Positions 1-8,804 of a stretch of 64,000 bases of DNA are shown here, piece after piece (position 1 is the stretch's first letter; each line of letters starts with the position of its first letter). The stretch is taken from NCBI GenBank assembly GCA_903850885.1, contig CAINMU010000010.1, forward strand, positions 1 through 64,000. The letters are read 5' to 3'. The DNA comes from an uncultured Opitutia bacterium. Its GTDB lineage: Bacteria; Verrucomicrobiota; Verrucomicrobiia; Opitutales; UBA953. The notes beneath the pieces are model-generated. The model searched no databases. It was not told where the DNA came from and worked only from the letters and a program-made list of their open reading frames with translations. The position numbers were made by a program, and so were the translations under genes.

Positions 1-1169
1 GGACGCACGCGCTTTGGACGCTTGAAGGTCTGGGCGCGCTGGAGGCCAAGACCGTAAAGGCTTTCCTAACCGACGCTTCTCCGCAGCTCCGTCAACAAGG
101 CCTTCGTGCCGGTGAGTCGCTGGCCCGGGCGGGTGATAAGTCTTTGATCGACGATTTCGCCAAACTCGGCGCGGACAAGGATGCGTCGGTGGTCTTGCAA
201 TCCATCATGACCGCCAAACTTCTTGGCTCGAATGATATCAAGGCTTGGGCCGATAGCTCGAAGTTCATTCAAAAGACCTTACTCATTACGACTTCTAAGG
301 GCGTGAAAGAACTCGGCGCCACTATCCTGACCGGTAACGAACAGACCGGTGGCAAAGAATACACCGGCGAAGAGAACAAGTTACTCATCAAGGGCCAGGC
401 CATCTTCCGGGAGCTTTGTTTCGCATGCCACGGTTATGATGGCAAAGGCATGGCCATCGACGGCCCTAAGCCTGGCATGACCATCGCTCCGCCTCTGAGT
501 AATTCCAAGACGGTTCGCGGACACCGCGACGGTATCGTCCGGGCAATGCTTAACGGTATGTCCGGTCCTATCGGCGGTAAGACCTATGACGCCCAGATGG
601 TACCCATGGCGATGAACGACGACGAATGGATCGCCGCCGTAGCTTCTTATGTGCGTAACTCTTTTGGCAACAAGGGAGCGGTCATTTTCCCCAAAGACGT
701 TGCTCGTATCCGCGAAGAAGTAATGGGGGTCACGACTCCCTGGACAAATGAAACCCTGCAAGCGGCCTTACCCAAGATGTTGCTCGGCGATAAGGCATGG
801 AAAGTTTCTGCCAGCGATGCAGCGGACACCGCATCTAAGGGCTGTGATGCTGATGCTAAATCGCGCTGGGAAACGATTGCTGACCAGAAAAAAGGGATGT
901 GGTATCAAGTTGAACTGCCTTCGGCGCAGACTGTGTCCGGAGTACGCCTGGATGCTTCTGGCCGCCCCAGTGCTTTCCCCAAAAACTTCAAGGTCGAAGG
1001 CTCTTTAGACGGTAAGAAATGGTTCACGCTCGGTACGAGTCACGGTTTATACTCGCTCTCCGAAGCCTATTTCGGAGCCAAACCCACTAAGTTCGTGAAA
1101 GTTACCGTCACCGATACGACCAAGAAGCAGCCTTGGGCGATTCAGGAAGTTCAATTGATCACTCAATAA
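1..1169 (+). CDS. C-terminal part of a large PVC-type heme-binding (CxxCH) protein with HEAT-like region, cytochrome c motif and C-terminal F5/8 type C (discoidin-like) domain; 5' end outside window
   Basis: Frame is open from position 3 through the listed ORF (THALWTLEGLGALEAKTVKAFLTD...). Motif CFACHG (CxxCH); C-terminus VSGVRLDASGRPSAFPKNFKVEGSLDGKKWFTLG... resembles F5/8C. Confidence 0.85.
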   Translation, partial: THALWTLEGLGALEAKTVKAFLTDASPQLRQQGLRAGESLARAGDKSLIDDFAKLGADKDASVVLQSIMTAKLLGSNDIKAWADSSKFIQKTLLITTSKGVKELGATILTGNEQTGGKEYTGEENKLLIKGQAIFRELCFACHGYDGKGMAIDGPKPGMTIAPPLSNSKTVRGHRDGIVRAMLNGMSGPIGGKTYDAQMVPMAMNDDEWIAAVASYVRNSFGNKGAVIFPKDVARIREEVMGVTTPWTNETLQAALPKMLLGDKAWKVSASDAADTASKGCDADAKSRWETIADQKKGMWYQVELPSAQTVSGVRLDASGRPSAFPKNFKVEGSLDGKKWFTLGTSHGLYSLSEAYFGAKPTKFVKVTVTDTTKKQPWAIQEVQLITQ

Positions 1170-1192
1170 GGTTAACCGCTGAGAATTATGAC

Positions 1193-1220
1193 ACAGGGCC
1201 GCCTGCCTGGGCGGCCCTGT
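1193..1220 (+). terminator. Intrinsic terminator-like hairpin
   Basis: Perfect 11-bp stem ACAGGGCCGCC/GGCGGCCCTGT with 6-nt loop, 24 nt after the stop; weak T tract. Confidence 0.65.
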
Positions 1221-1389
1221 CTATTTGCGAATAGTTGGAGGTGGCAGACGGCGGAAGTCTTCATTGTTGGGGCGACAAAACGGCCAGAGGATACCTTTAG
1301 GCCAAAATTAGAGTACACTGCACGATAGGGGTGTTTTTGATTGGAACCCGCCGGCATTTAAGGACTCTCATTCCCATACCCTTATCCCC

Positions 1390-2598
1390 ATGAAGCGACT
1401 CCTGTCCCTCCTGCTGGCTCTTGCCAGCTTTTCCATCCTCCAAGCCGCCGGCGATGCTCCTGGTCTCGTCAACGGTAACCCCCCTGATATCAAGACGCTT
1501 AAGACCGGCGACAAGGCGCCTGATTTCGAGCTCCTGGGAACCGATGGCAAGAAGCACAAGCTCGCCGAATACACCGGCGGCGAAGCGCTCGTCGTGCTGT
1601 TCACTTCCAACCATTGCCCGACCTCGCACAGTATCGAGCGTCGCCTCCAGAAGTTCTACGAAGAATACAAGGGAAAGGGTGTGAAGCTTCTTGCGATTAA
1701 CCCCAACCACCCGGACGGCCTCAGCAAAGATGAGCTCGGTTACGGTGAATTCGGAGACTCTTACGCCGAGATGAAGCCTTACTCTGAAAAGAACCATTGG
1801 ACCTTCGATTACCTCTACGATGGCGAAACCCAGAAGATCGCCCGCGAATACGGCTGCCTCGCCACGCCGCACGTCTTCGTTTTCGATAAGAACCTGAAAC
1901 TTTGCTACAAGGGCCGCTTCGACGACTCACGCTACTACGACGACGCCACGGTCAAATCGAAAGATTGTCAGAACGCCGTGGATGAAATTCTTGCCGGTAA
2001 GCCAGTTACCTTGGCTGAAACCAAGCCGATGGGCTGCTCCACCAAGTGGCGCGAAAAGAAGTTCCTGCATGACGCTAAGCACGATGCCTGGGCCAAGACC
2101 CCGGTGACCGTCGAACCGATTGACAAGGCCGGTATCGCCAACCTGCGAGCCAACACTTCCAATAAATACCGTATCATCAACGTCTGGGCCACCTGGTGCT
2201 CTCCGTGCGTGCAGGAGTTTCCTGATCTCGTAGAGATTTCGCGCAAGTTCGACATGCGCGACTTCGAGCTCGTGACCATCAGCATGGATAAGCCTGAAGA
2301 TAAGGCCAAAGCCGAAGCCTTCCTGTATAAGCAAGCTGCCGGGATGAGCAAGAAAGTGGAAACTTCCCTCAAGAAAGAAGGCCGAACGACTAACAGCTAT
2401 CTCTTTGCTGGTAGCGCCGATGATCTTGCCACAGCCCTTGATAAGGACATGCCTGGCCCGATCCCTCACACCATCGTTGTCGCTCCCGGCGGCGAGATTG
2501 TTTATCGGCACAACGGTATCATCAATCGTGACGATACGGCCAACGCCATCCTCGATAAGATGAATCGCTTCTACTCCCCGGGCGTAGGTAAAAAGTAG
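1390..2598 (+). CDS. Secreted protein with two thioredoxin-fold domains (redoxin + TlpA-like)
   Basis: Signal peptide MKRLLSLLLALASFSILQA; first domain TSNHCPTSHSIERR, second domain WATWCSPCVQEFPDL. Confidence 0.85.
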   Translation: MKRLLSLLLALASFSILQAAGDAPGLVNGNPPDIKTLKTGDKAPDFELLGTDGKKHKLAEYTGGEALVVLFTSNHCPTSHSIERRLQKFYEEYKGKGVKLLAINPNHPDGLSKDELGYGEFGDSYAEMKPYSEKNHWTFDYLYDGETQKIAREYGCLATPHVFVFDKNLKLCYKGRFDDSRYYDDATVKSKDCQNAVDEILAGKPVTLAETKPMGCSTKWREKKFLHDAKHDAWAKTPVTVEPIDKAGIANLRANTSNKYRIINVWATWCSPCVQEFPDLVEISRKFDMRDFELVTISMDKPEDKAKAEAFLYKQAAGMSKKVETSLKKEGRTTNSYLFAGSADDLATALDKDMPGPIPHTIVVAPGGEIVYRHNGIINRDDTANAILDKMNRFYSPGVGKK

Positions 2599-2616
2599 GC
2601 CTTTTATCCAAAGAAT

Positions 2617-2653
2617 AAAGCCCCGGACGCAGCGATGCGGACCGGGGCTTTTT
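2617..2653. terminator. Intrinsic terminator between convergent genes
   Basis: AAAGCCCCGG...CCGGGGCTTTTT, perfect 10-bp stem plus T run. Confidence 0.85.
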
Positions 2654-2671
2654 ATGGGCCAGGGGCGAAGA

Positions 2672-3460
2672 CTACACCGCGAGCGCAAACGTCTGATCGA
2701 GCGGGTTGAGCCAGACCTTCACGCGCGGCATCCAGGATGGGCCGATGATCGCATCGATGTCGAGCGCACGGAGAAACGGACCCATCGGCACCGGTGAGAT
2801 GCCGCCGCCGAGCGCGTTCGGGGCTTCGCCAAAGTGTTCCATAAGGTCATGACCGGCGAGCGTGAAGGGGAGCGTATACGACTGCGGAATATCCAGGTCG
2901 CCAAACATCGGACTGAAATCCTTGAAGCCGGCTTGGGCCTTGATGCCGGCCACGAACTTCTGGTCGGTCACGTAGCCATACTGCGCTCCCGTATCCCAGA
3001 GCACGCGCGCCGGCTGGCCATTGATCGTCACGGGGAAGAGCGGGATGTCGGACATCGCTACGTGCTCGTACGACCGAGCTTTGAAGCCAGCGGGCATCTC
3101 ATCGCCCGAGACGAGCGTGCGATGGGCGACGTCGAAGAGCAGGGTGGTCTGGGCGAGGTGATCCATGCCAATCAGCGCGTCGACCTGGGCACCGATCTCA
3201 GCGGATAATTTATCGAAGGTGAACCCCATGTAGCCTCCCTTGTTCACGCCGTGGTTTTGGTTCTGCCAAGTCATTCGGCCCGTGACCGAGGAGCTGAAGG
3301 GGGCGCCGGTATCAATGAGGGCGCGACCTTCCGGGAGGTCGATGAACAGGTGGCGATTGAGGAGATACAGACGGTAGGTACAGACCATTGAGGAAATTTG
3401 CGTTTTACGGGGCACAGGAGGTATTACTGACAGTTGTAGGTGGTAACAGTTAGATGTCAA
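2672..3460 (-). CDS. Retropepsin-like aspartic protease, apparently two half-domains in one chain
   Basis: ALIDTGAPFSS (D50) and RVLWDTGAQYG (D156), each followed by a VDALIGMDH / DIDAIIGPSW type motif. Start uncertain (M25 possible). Confidence 0.7.
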   Translation of the reverse strand: MTSNCYHLQLSVIPPVPRKTQISSMVCTYRLYLLNRHLFIDLPEGRALIDTGAPFSSSVTGRMTWQNQNHGVNKGGYMGFTFDKLSAEIGAQVDALIGMDHLAQTTLLFDVAHRTLVSGDEMPAGFKARSYEHVAMSDIPLFPVTINGQPARVLWDTGAQYGYVTDQKFVAGIKAQAGFKDFSPMFGDLDIPQSYTLPFTLAGHDLMEHFGEAPNALGGGISPVPMGPFLRALDIDAIIGPSWMPRVKVWLNPLDQTFALAV

Positions 3461-3476
3461 GCGGCAGAACGCCTGA

Positions 3477-3552
3477 AAAGGGAGACCGGAAACCGCATGA
3501 TTGGCGTGGGATCAATGACCCAAGCATCCATTCCGGTTTCCGGTCTCCCTTT
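3477..3552. repeat. Long inverted repeat / hairpin
   Basis: AAAGGGAGACCGGAAACCG (3477-3495) is the perfect reverse complement of CGGTTTCCGGTCTCCCTTT (3534-3552); inner imperfect stem ATGATTGG/CCAAGCAT. Confidence 0.9.
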
Positions 3553-3578
3553 GAGCCCTTGTATCTGTCTGGGCATAA

Positions 3579-3604
3579 AGAAGCCCCGAAAGATCGGGGC
3601 TTCT
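3579..3604 (-). terminator. Intrinsic terminator downstream of the 3626-4789 gene
   Basis: AGAAGCCCCGA...TCGGGGCTTCT hairpin just 3' of the minus-strand stop. Confidence 0.8.
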
Positions 3605-3625
3605 GAATAGGCGCTGAAAGGCTGT

Positions 3626-4789
3626 TTAAGCCTTCTTCACCTTAACCCATTGCTTTGTCTTGGCGGACTCTAAAACAGCGTCACAGACGTACTGGGTGCC
3701 CAAGGCGTGGCGGAAGTCGGGATAGGCCTTGGGTGCCTTAGGATTATCGAGGCTCTTAAGGAACTCAGCCAGGGCATGGGTGAACGAATGCTCGTAACCG
3801 AGGCATAGCCCCGGGACCCACCAGTTACCCGAGTAGGGGTGATCGCCGTCGGAGGTGTGGATGCTGGCCCAGCCGCGACGATCGCCAGGAACGGCGTGGT
3901 CGAAGTAGTTCAGGCGGTTGAGATCATGGAGATCCCATTGCAGGGACTTGTTCTCGCCGTTGATCTCGAACGTGTAGAGCGCCTTGTGACCACGGGCGTA
4001 GCGAGTCGACTCGAACTGAGCGAGCGAACCGTTTTCGAAGCGGCAAAGAAAGATACAAGCATCATCGATGGTGACCGGGTGGACCTTGCCGGTAGCCGTG
4101 TGGACGCGCTCTTTGATGAACGTCTCGGTCATCGCGGAAACTTCGGTGATCTCACCATTGATCCAGCGGGCTGTATCAATGCAGTGAGCGAGCAAGTCGC
4201 CCGTTACACCCGAGCCAGCGGCAGCGGCATCCAGACGCCAGAGACCCGCGCCGCCCTGCGGCAGCTCGGTCGAGATCGTCCAATCCTGCAGGAAGTTCGC
4301 CCGGTAGTGGAAAATCCGGCCAAGTTCACCGGCCGCTACGATGTTTTTCGCGAGCGTGACGGCAGGAAGGAAACGGTAGTTATACCAAACGAGATTGGGG
4401 AGGCCGGACTTCTCGACTGCAGCGACCATCTGCTCGCCCTGGGCGCCGTTGAGGGCGAGGGGCTTTTCGCAAAGGATCATCTTACCGTTCTTGATACACT
4501 CGAGGGCGATTTCGGCGTGCGAGTCGTTAGGGGTGCAGATGTCGATGGCGTCGATGTCGGAACGCGTGACCATCTTGCGCCAGTCGGTTTCGTACGAGGC
4601 GTAGCCCCACTTCTCCGCGAAGTCCTTGACCTTGGCTTCGTCGCGGCCGCAGACGGCCTGGCGAACGACGTGATGACCAGCGGTGAGTTTGTCCTTCGGG
4701 AAGAAGTGACCAACCTGCGAGTAGGCGTTGGAGTGGGTACGGCCCATGAAACCGTAACCGATGAGACCGATGCGAATGGCTTTAGACAT
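3626..4789 (-). CDS. Gfo/Idh/MocA family oxidoreductase
   Basis: N-terminal Rossmann motif [28 protein letters not shown] (EKP motif). Confidence 0.92.
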   Translation of the reverse strand: MSKAIRIGLIGYGFMGRTHSNAYSQVGHFFPKDKLTAGHHVVRQAVCGRDEAKVKDFAEKWGYASYETDWRKMVTRSDIDAIDICTPNDSHAEIALECIKNGKMILCEKPLALNGAQGEQMVAAVEKSGLPNLVWYNYRFLPAVTLAKNIVAAGELGRIFHYRANFLQDWTISTELPQGGAGLWRLDAAAAGSGVTGDLLAHCIDTARWINGEITEVSAMTETFIKERVHTATGKVHPVTIDDACIFLCRFENGSLAQFESTRYARGHKALYTFEINGENKSLQWDLHDLNRLNYFDHAVPGDRRGWASIHTSDGDHPYSGNWWVPGLCLGYEHSFTHALAEFLKSLDNPKAPKAYPDFRHALGTQYVCDAVLESAKTKQWVKVKKA

Positions 4790-4819
4790 GTGGCGAGGGG
4801 GTTGAATTAAGTGCAGGGT

Positions 4820-5821
4820 TTAGAGAGCCTTCTTTACCTTGACCATCGCGGAGAGAATCGTGTTCCAGGTCTTGGGGTTTTCGAGGGTGGCGTTCGGGAA
4901 CATACAGCCATCCCAACAGATGTGCTTCATGCCACGATCGGCGGCGCCTTGGAGCCAGATCTTGGAGGTGGCCGTGATGTCGAGCTTGCCCTTAGGGTCG
5001 TCGGCCTGGCAGTGGCGGCCGGTCTTGTCGTGCGAGCCTGTGCCGTGGACGGTGCCGTCGTTCTGGGCCACGTGGAAATCGATGGTCCAAGGGCGGAGTG
5101 CATCCGTCAGTTTGGCGTAGGCCTTGTCGAACTGTGCCTGAGTATACTTACCCTTAAGCAAGGCAGTCTTGGGTGAGTTGACGCCGAGCAGGTAGAGGTA
5201 GGTATGCGCGAGGTCGGCCTGGAAGCCGACGGTGCCGGGAAGGTCGACCGTCTCGAGGAGGTTCACCATGGATTTCCAGGAGTGCATCCCAGCCCAGCAG
5301 ACTTCGCCCTCGGCGGCGAGACGCTCGCCATGACCGGCGGCGACGATACCCGCTTCGCGGAAGGTCGCGGCAATCTGCTTAATAGCCGCCGCTTCATTCT
5401 TCACCGCGGCCTTGGTGCCAGTGGCGCTGTCGATGCGGATGACGCCATATTGGCGGACGCCATGTTCGTTCAGTAACTTGGCGATGCGGCAGGCCTTGCG
5501 GACGGCATCGATAAACTTACGGCGCTGCTCGACGGTACCCATGGCGCTGTCGCCGACCGTACCCGGCCAGACGGGGGCGACCAGGGAGCCGACGTTCAGA
5601 CCGCGCTTGGCGATCTTGTCCGCCATCTTCTTGAGGTTGTCCTCGGAGATATCGGGGTCGGTGTGCGAGTGGAACAGGAACAGGTCGACGCCGTCGAACT
5701 TGTGACCGTCGACCTTGGCGGCAGCGGTCAGGTCAAGCATGCGCTCGAGGGAGATCGGGGGGTGATCGGTGTTGGGCTCCTTGCCGACGAGGCCGGGCCA
5801 CATGGCGTTGTGCAGTTTCAT
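4820..5821 (-). CDS. Sugar phosphate isomerase/epimerase (xylose isomerase-like TIM barrel)
   Basis: [46 protein letters not shown] and overall AP-endonuclease-2-like pattern. Confidence 0.75.
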   Translation of the reverse strand: MKLHNAMWPGLVGKEPNTDHPPISLERMLDLTAAAKVDGHKFDGVDLFLFHSHTDPDISEDNLKKMADKIAKRGLNVGSLVAPVWPGTVGDSAMGTVEQRRKFIDAVRKACRIAKLLNEHGVRQYGVIRIDSATGTKAAVKNEAAAIKQIAATFREAGIVAAGHGERLAAEGEVCWAGMHSWKSMVNLLETVDLPGTVGFQADLAHTYLYLLGVNSPKTALLKGKYTQAQFDKAYAKLTDALRPWTIDFHVAQNDGTVHGTGSHDKTGRHCQADDPKGKLDITATSKIWLQGAADRGMKHICWDGCMFPNATLENPKTWNTILSAMVKVKKAL

Positions 5822-5851
5822 GACTTGGGGTATGGGGGTTAGGGGGAAGTT

Positions 5852-7126
5852 TTATTTCTTCTTATTCTTCTTATGAGCGCCCATCGCCGGGGCGTTGGGG
5901 TTCACTTCCGGTCCGAAGTAACGGAGACAAACCAGAGGCTCGGTGGTCGAGGTATTCTGGAATGTGATGCCGGCTTTCGCACCTTCGGCCGTACAGAAGA
6001 ATTCATCTTCCGTGAGCTCATTGAAGCGGATGAGCTTCGGGCTATTGAGAGGTTCGTCGTTAATGAAGCCCGTTCCCTGGACGCAGATGAGGCCGTAGGC
6101 GCCGTTGTCCTTGATGGTGCATTCGGCACCCGGGGCCACGGTGAGTTCCTTGGCCGTGAAGTATTGGAATTTGTCGACCTTGCCGTAGACGATCCACTTG
6201 TCTTCATAGCCATCGTCTTTCTCGGCAGTGACGGGTTCGAGGTAATGATTGTCTTTGAAATTAGGATCCACGTTCTTGTCCCAATCGAGCTGATCGACGA
6301 TGAAGTCGACGTCTTGGTGCTTAGACTTAGGCATATCCTTGACGAGCAAGGCCCAAGGTACTTCGCGACCTTCGACGAGGTTCTGATACATGCCAAAGAC
6401 GTCCGAACCCCACTGTGGCTCATAGGTGCAGAGCGAACCGGGGGCGTGGAGGATGCACGGATCAATCAACCAACCGGTGCCAGGTTGAAGCTTATAGGCC
6501 TTGGAAAGCTCGAGGATCTTGTTGTCGCCCTTGTTCCAGTTGGCGATGCACTCACGGACCTGTGCCTTGGTCGTACCGGGCTCGAAGCCCATGAACGTAT
6601 AGGGGAAATTATTGCCGACGTTGTTGTGCTGCGGTGGGAAGTAATAAGATTCGGGTTTACCTTCGAGCCCGAGTAACTTCGCCTGCTTGGCGTTCTGGTG
6701 CATGTGGTGCGGAATCGGACCCATGTTATCGAAGAACTTGGAGTAGACGGGCCACTTCTTATATTTCTTCCAGATCGGGGAGCCGATGAGTTCGGCACCG
6801 AGTTCGGCGACGGCTTGCTTGAGGGTGAAACGGACATTGTCGATGATGACGTACGAGAGACCTTCGTCCGCCGTCCGGTTATCGTTCGCCGCTTCGGTGG
6901 TGGATGCGAACCAGCGCTCGTCGATGCCGCCACGGTGGAGACCGAAAGCGTAGAGATCATCCGGGTGAAGCTTAAGGCGTTTGCCGGGTTGCAAGAAAGA
7001 GCGTGGCACCCAGCAAGGGGCGAGGCGAAGCAGGCCGCCCGTGTGGGCGAGTTCTTTGCGCACCATGGCGGCAACGCCCGTTTTCTTGGTGGTCAAATCT
7101 TGGGTAATCTTAGGAGCAGGAATCAT
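5852..7126 (-). CDS. Cupin / mannose-6-phosphate isomerase-like protein
   Basis: HHMHQNAKQAKLLGLEGKPESYYFP, GTGWLIDPCILHAPGSLCTYEP, C-terminal cupin-like ELTVAPGAECTIKDNGAYGLICVQGTGF. Start at MIPAPK preferred. Confidence 0.6.
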   Translation of the reverse strand: MIPAPKITQDLTTKKTGVAAMVRKELAHTGGLLRLAPCWVPRSFLQPGKRLKLHPDDLYAFGLHRGGIDERWFASTTEAANDNRTADEGLSYVIIDNVRFTLKQAVAELGAELIGSPIWKKYKKWPVYSKFFDNMGPIPHHMHQNAKQAKLLGLEGKPESYYFPPQHNNVGNNFPYTFMGFEPGTTKAQVRECIANWNKGDNKILELSKAYKLQPGTGWLIDPCILHAPGSLCTYEPQWGSDVFGMYQNLVEGREVPWALLVKDMPKSKHQDVDFIVDQLDWDKNVDPNFKDNHYLEPVTAEKDDGYEDKWIVYGKVDKFQYFTAKELTVAPGAECTIKDNGAYGLICVQGTGFINDEPLNSPKLIRFNELTEDEFFCTAEGAKAGITFQNTSTTEPLVCLRYFGPEVNPNAPAMGAHKKNKKK

Positions 7127-7233
7127 GGTGTAATATGAAGAATGAAAAGAGTGGGAGAGGTGAAAGGTGTTGGCAGGGGAGGTTCGATTTAGGGGAGTCC
7201 AAGGGCGGGGGACAAGAATTGAGTGCCAAAGCC

Positions 7234-8337
7234 TTAGGACTTCAAAAACTGCCAATTAATCGGGACGGTTACCGAGACACCGTTTTCGCCCACAATCTTA
7301 ACGAAATCGCTCCCGACTGGGGTAATGGCTTGGACCTGTCCAAAACCCTGCGGCACGGACGCAGCGGCTTGGATGATGGGAAGCCTGACTTTTTCACCCG
7401 CAGAGAAAAGACGCGTGGTGGGAATGCCGAGGGCTTGCAGGCGATCTTCGCGACAGACATCGACACTGTCCGAGAAGTGGGAGCAAACTTCCTCCAGACC
7501 CAGACGGCCAAGATGACGGCCTTCCCAGGGGTGACCCGAACGCCCGCCGTTCGAAATCCAAAAAAGCGTCGCCGGGAAATCAGCGGCGTTCTTAAGCGAG
7601 AACCAGACGTAACCCGGGAACGTCACGGCAGTCCAAGCAAAAGGTTGCGCCACAGTGGCGGGCTCGTTCACGAGCATGATTAGGTCATCGAAACCTTTAC
7701 GGGCGGGATAGCGTGTGAGATCGGCGTTGGTGCCGTCTTTGCGGGGAACATTAGCGAGATTTTTGATCTCTGCTTTGGGCAAGAGCGCACCCGCTTCGCC
7801 ATTCGCAGCATTAGAGAATTCTCCCGGGTAGACCGAACCCCATTTAAACGCACTCGTGGCGATACGAGCGCCCCCCTCAGGGACGGAGGAAAAATCAAGC
7901 ACGGGGTGATTACCGTAATTCCATCTTCCGGTCAGGTGCTCTATGAGATGTTCGGAGTAGATAGCGTGATGTCCGTCGACGAGGGAAAGTGTCTTGGTCA
8001 CGAGGGCACCGCTGTCGCTGGCCTTTTGCGTCAAGCATAGCTGGCGGGCGGACTGGGTCTTTAATTCCCAAGGGGCGTTGGCCGGATCGCCGTGGGGAGG
8101 GCCGCTCGGTTGTCCGCCGAAAGGCAGGCAGAGGAAGTCGCCCCGTAAGTAACGTAGAAGATTAGGTAAACCCGCATCGGCCTGCATCGGCAGCCAAGGT
8201 GAAAGGGAGTAAGGGCGGGCCTCGATGGCACCGAGGTGGAAGGTGACCGGAGCCATATGGCCGGCGGTCTGAGTCACCGCACAGGTGATCTCGTTCGACT
8301 TCAAAACATAACTGGGCGCACCGTGGATGGTTTCCAT
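7234..8337 (-). CDS. Putative aldose-epimerase-like / galactose mutarotase-fold protein
   Basis: Full-length ORF in the minus-strand sugar operon; HxxGAIEARPYSLSPW and YSEHLIEHLTGRWNYGNHPVLDFS suggest a mutarotase-like beta fold; assignment tentative. Confidence 0.5.
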   Translation of the reverse strand: METIHGAPSYVLKSNEITCAVTQTAGHMAPVTFHLGAIEARPYSLSPWLPMQADAGLPNLLRYLRGDFLCLPFGGQPSGPPHGDPANAPWELKTQSARQLCLTQKASDSGALVTKTLSLVDGHHAIYSEHLIEHLTGRWNYGNHPVLDFSSVPEGGARIATSAFKWGSVYPGEFSNAANGEAGALLPKAEIKNLANVPRKDGTNADLTRYPARKGFDDLIMLVNEPATVAQPFAWTAVTFPGYVWFSLKNAADFPATLFWISNGGRSGHPWEGRHLGRLGLEEVCSHFSDSVDVCREDRLQALGIPTTRLFSAGEKVRLPIIQAAASVPQGFGQVQAITPVGSDFVKIVGENGVSVTVPINWQFLKS

Positions 8338-8454
8338 GAAAGGAGGGTAGGTTTTTACTGGCGGTGGAGTTTCGGCCTGTCAACGCCTCGGGTAGCCTCT
8401 GAGGTGGGTGTTGTCCTCTTGCCTTCACGGGTGCCGGGTGTTGTTATCTTTCTT

Positions 8455-8730
8455 ATGCCGCAACCGTTGCCGATTTTATACATTAAACCAGAATGCCCCT
8501 GGTGCGTCAAAGCCTTGGCTTATTTTGCGGAGCAAGGCATCGCGCTCGATGTCCGGGACGTGATTAAGAGTATGCACGACATGCGCCAAATGGTAGCCTT
8601 GACCGGCCAAGCCAAATGCCCGTCGTTCCGTTACGGAGATTTCATCGTCGCCGATTTTGCCGTCGAAGAATTCATCGCTAAGGCGACTAAGTTTCCGTCG
8701 GTGTGTAAGGATTTAGGTCTCAAGCTCTGA
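8455..8730 (+). CDS. Glutaredoxin-like protein
   Basis: MPQPLPILYIKPECPWCVKALAYFAEQGIALDVRDV, CPWC active site; in-frame ATG at 8455. Confidence 0.85.
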   Translation: MPQPLPILYIKPECPWCVKALAYFAEQGIALDVRDVIKSMHDMRQMVALTGQAKCPSFRYGDFIVADFAVEEFIAKATKFPSVCKDLGLKL

Positions 8731-8804
8731 AAGCTCTTCCGAGGAAATCCTCGGCTCACCCAAACCCGTAAAACTTACCCTTGTAAGGGTAGGGTCTTTA
8801 CCCT

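Noticed and set aside
1927-2688. 253-aa minus-strand ORF
   Set aside because: Antisense to the thioredoxin-fold gene and crosses its terminator.
3839-4810. 323-aa plus-strand ORF
   Set aside because: Antisense shadow of the well-supported Gfo/Idh/MocA gene; no domain logic, typical of high-GC codon bias.
5873-6676. 267-aa plus-strand ORF
   Set aside because: Antisense to the cupin-like gene, compositionally biased (V/D/E/F-rich), no motif.
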